From assembly GCA_022747635.1 (NCBI GenBank), contig JAKTNV010000041.1, positions 4,192,453 to 4,256,452 of the forward strand: a stretch of 64,000 nt of DNA. Direction: 5' to 3'. Both the position numbers and the translations under genes were made by a program. The stretch comes from Hetaerina americana. Lineage: Eukaryota > Arthropoda > Insecta > Odonata > Calopterygidae. Of this stretch, positions 61,975 through 64,000 are shown in pieces. The notes beneath the pieces are model-generated. The model saw only the letters and a program-made list of their open reading frames with translations. It did no database searches and was not told the origin of the DNA. How positions within the stretch are numbered: the stretch's first letter is position 1; each line of letters starts with the position of its first letter.

Positions 61975-62550
61975 GGGTTTGTATGAAAAGTATCAGTAAC
62001 AAATAATTACTGACGTGTGCGTAAAGTGCTGAATTCAGGCCGTCAGTTAAGTTTGGACATGATCCAAGATCGCACTATTGGCATTGATAACATGACAGTG
62101 CACACACCATTGTCATTACTGAAAATTCGTCGATGCGAGAGATCTGCGCCTCTGAACTCGTCCTCCCGAAGGTCTTTGGACGGACGACCACCAAGAGCAG
62201 AGACGAGTGTGTCTGTTGGCGTAGACCTTCTGTGACGACATCGCGACTATTCCCCAACCTCCTTACAGGCCCGATTTGGCACCAGCAGGCTATAATTCCT
62301 ATACCTATAACAGTAAAACCCTGCCTTTCTTGAAGGACAACACCACCTTGGGACCCTAAGTGCCGTCAAAGAAGCTTGCACGCGTAGTACCCTTAAGGAC
62401 CTTCCGCCTACCAGGGAGCCTTCGAGTCGTGGAAAAGCCGCTCTGGCAAAAGTGTGTCAACGCTCTCAAAGGATGTACTGAATGTAGAATTTGGAGGCAT
62501 TGTAGCAATATCTGGAAGAAATCCTTTTTTTCAGAAACTTCTCACACTTT
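61975..62550 (+). mobile_element. Mariner relic M12, same family as M4
   Basis: GGGTTTGTATGAAAAGTATC at the left, then AAGTGCTGAATTCAGGCCGT, GAACTCGTCCTCCCGAAGGT, CCTTACAGGCCCGATTTGGC, TAAGTGCCGTCAAAGAAGCT and GCATTGTAGCAATATCTGG follow the order of M4. The catalytic centre is missing. At 62509-62510 a single TA marks the site that in M4 is occupied by M5. The right terminal repeat is eroded. Confidence 0.8.
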
Positions 62551-64000
62551 AATTAACACACGCAAATATTACGACTGGAATATCGTCGTAAATACACTTT
62601 TTGCAGAACTTATTGAATTTTTAATATATTCTATGATTTGCCCGAAGAGTAAGACATAATAATTGGCCGCGAAAATTCACAATGAAAGCGCCTCGAGGAT
62701 TAGCTACGGTTTTATTCACGTACATCCGTGCAATGGCGGAGATTCGGTTGGTGTTCGTCGTCTAAAGCAGTCGTGATCAACCATGTTATAATTACCATTC
62801 GTCACTCAATTCGTTTCTTGGCAAATTTTTTCAAGTAAGGCCGACGCACCATCAGTTGGGGTGGCACACGACCTCGAGCGGCGGTGCTCGCAGCGTGGAG
62901 AATGGTGCGGTTGGTGCGGGATGGGTGCGGGATGGGGGTCGCAGTTGGGACTCTTTTGCGACCAAATTTTTACGCATATTCACTGATACTTTTCCTGATT
63001 GACTAATGTTAGCAAGTCACCCAATTAATTGTTTCATTTCCATTTAATCTATTGAAGTGACCCGCTTCCAAGTGGCGTTTTATTAACTTCAAATAATTTA
63101 TTGCATAAGTCGCACCCTAACCAATTAAGAGTAGTTGGAAAAAATGTACGGCGGACGCCGTTTTTCGATTATTTTCCAAGAAATGCGAAAAATAGAATTC
63201 CCAATCGTAATTCTCGAGATTTAACCGTCGTTTCGATTTCAAAAATGAATGTCGGCAATATTGTTGTTTTATCTCGATTGGAGGTTTGCAAAAAATTCCC
63301 GAATCATAACAATTTGATTCCAATTAACAGCCACCTTTCCTTTGCAAAATGGTCATTCTTCACAAGGTGACCTGAACGGACGCGTTAATTGGGCCTCCCG
63401 TTGGCTTTCCACCGCTGTCCGCTTGGGGACACGAGAGACACGCCGAGAAAGGGTAATTGCCCTCTTTCTCGATGGGTTTTACTGGACGCATGTTACTCCA
63501 TGGAAGAAAGCATTCGTACAAATATATAATTCCTGCCAGTTGCCTCTTTTTACATATTCGCCATAAGAACACCACATACCAAACTCTGCGCCCATTTCTC
63601 CATACACTTCTAAGCAATTGCATCCCCGTGGAGCACTCCTCGTCTCAACCCCCCCCCCCCCATTCCACTCTCCGTTCACGTAGATCGGATTCCCCGAACA
63701 AGAGGTCCAGCGCCCCTCTTCCCTTCAAATTGATCCCATTTTCCCTTGTCTTTTCTTTTAAGGAATTTCATTAAACTCTAAGCGTTCAATATTTTCTTCG
63801 GTCACTGGATGCAACCAAATAATTTAATAGCGTGCCTCTGATAACATGTTAAACAAACTCAATCTTTTCTCCTGTGGCACTGTTCTGGATGGCATTGATT
63901 CCTCCAGCAGGGGAAAGATTTGAATTGCATTGGGAAAATTTAAAGTTAATTTTTATTAAATTCTGAATTTACTCGGCAACAAGAATGCGCTGATTTTACC
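62551..64000. other. Unassigned intergenic sequence to the window end
   Basis: No recognised transposon or gene. A C-run lies at 63649-63661. Frames of up to 105 codons overlap on both strands. Confidence 0.4.

Overview
This is eukaryotic nuclear DNA, most likely from an arthropod. That reading rests on the transposon content: mariner/IS630-type transposons, CR1/Jockey-superfamily and RTE-type LINEs, an R1-like reverse transcriptase fragment, tRNA-derived SINEs, long AT and GT microsatellites and many internal stop codons. I cannot name the species from sequence alone. I see no convincing host protein-coding gene, no rRNA or canonical tRNA gene, and no CRISPR or prokaryotic signal. Most open frames outside the transposons are short and chance-like.

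Layout, left to right. At 1-300 is an RTE LINE 3' fragment, then mariner relic M1 (1017-1939). From 4180 to 7690 a CR1-like LINE (family B) carries two later LINE insertions, A1 (4668-6233) and a second B copy (6726-7345). At 8455-11083 is the best-preserved LINE (A2) with an open reverse transcriptase frame and target-site duplication. At 12645-15390 a decayed family-D LINE is split by a tRNA-derived SINE with its own 11-bp duplication. From 16.6 to 22.1 kb lie mariner relics M2, M3, M4 and M5, with M5 inserted inside M4. From 22.2 to 30.3 kb are RTE pieces, a D-family fragment, M6 and several SINEs. At 30294-33490 is a near full-length but broken RTE LINE. From 35.0 to 40.8 kb is a dense cluster: M7, M8, a 213-bp foldback element, M9, SINEs and M10. 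From 42.4 to 49.0 kb a Jockey/CR1-type LINE (F) sits inside an RTE-like LINE (E). From 49 to 64 kb are further LINE fragments, a minisatellite, an R1-like fragment, M11, a second foldback element and M12.

The elements relate in three ways. First, LINE families A, B and D all end in the same kind of 3' stem-loop; A and B follow it with a GATGTA-type microsatellite. Second, every mariner copy I found lacks part of the central catalytic core while keeping one or both ends, so the population here consists of deletion derivatives. Third, many insertions are nested, which gives a relative age order.

The most unusual item is the foldback element at 38357-38569. It is an inverted dimer of about 86 bp per arm with a single G/T-type mismatch, flanked by a 13-bp direct repeat. 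Each arm carries a hammerhead-ribozyme-like core (CTGATGA ... GAAAC ... GTA). A second, more decayed foldback with the same motif order lies at 58214-58482. Together they suggest a small mobile family related to the self-cleaving motifs of Penelope-like elements or retrozymes; this is a hypothesis and needs a structural search and a cleavage assay.
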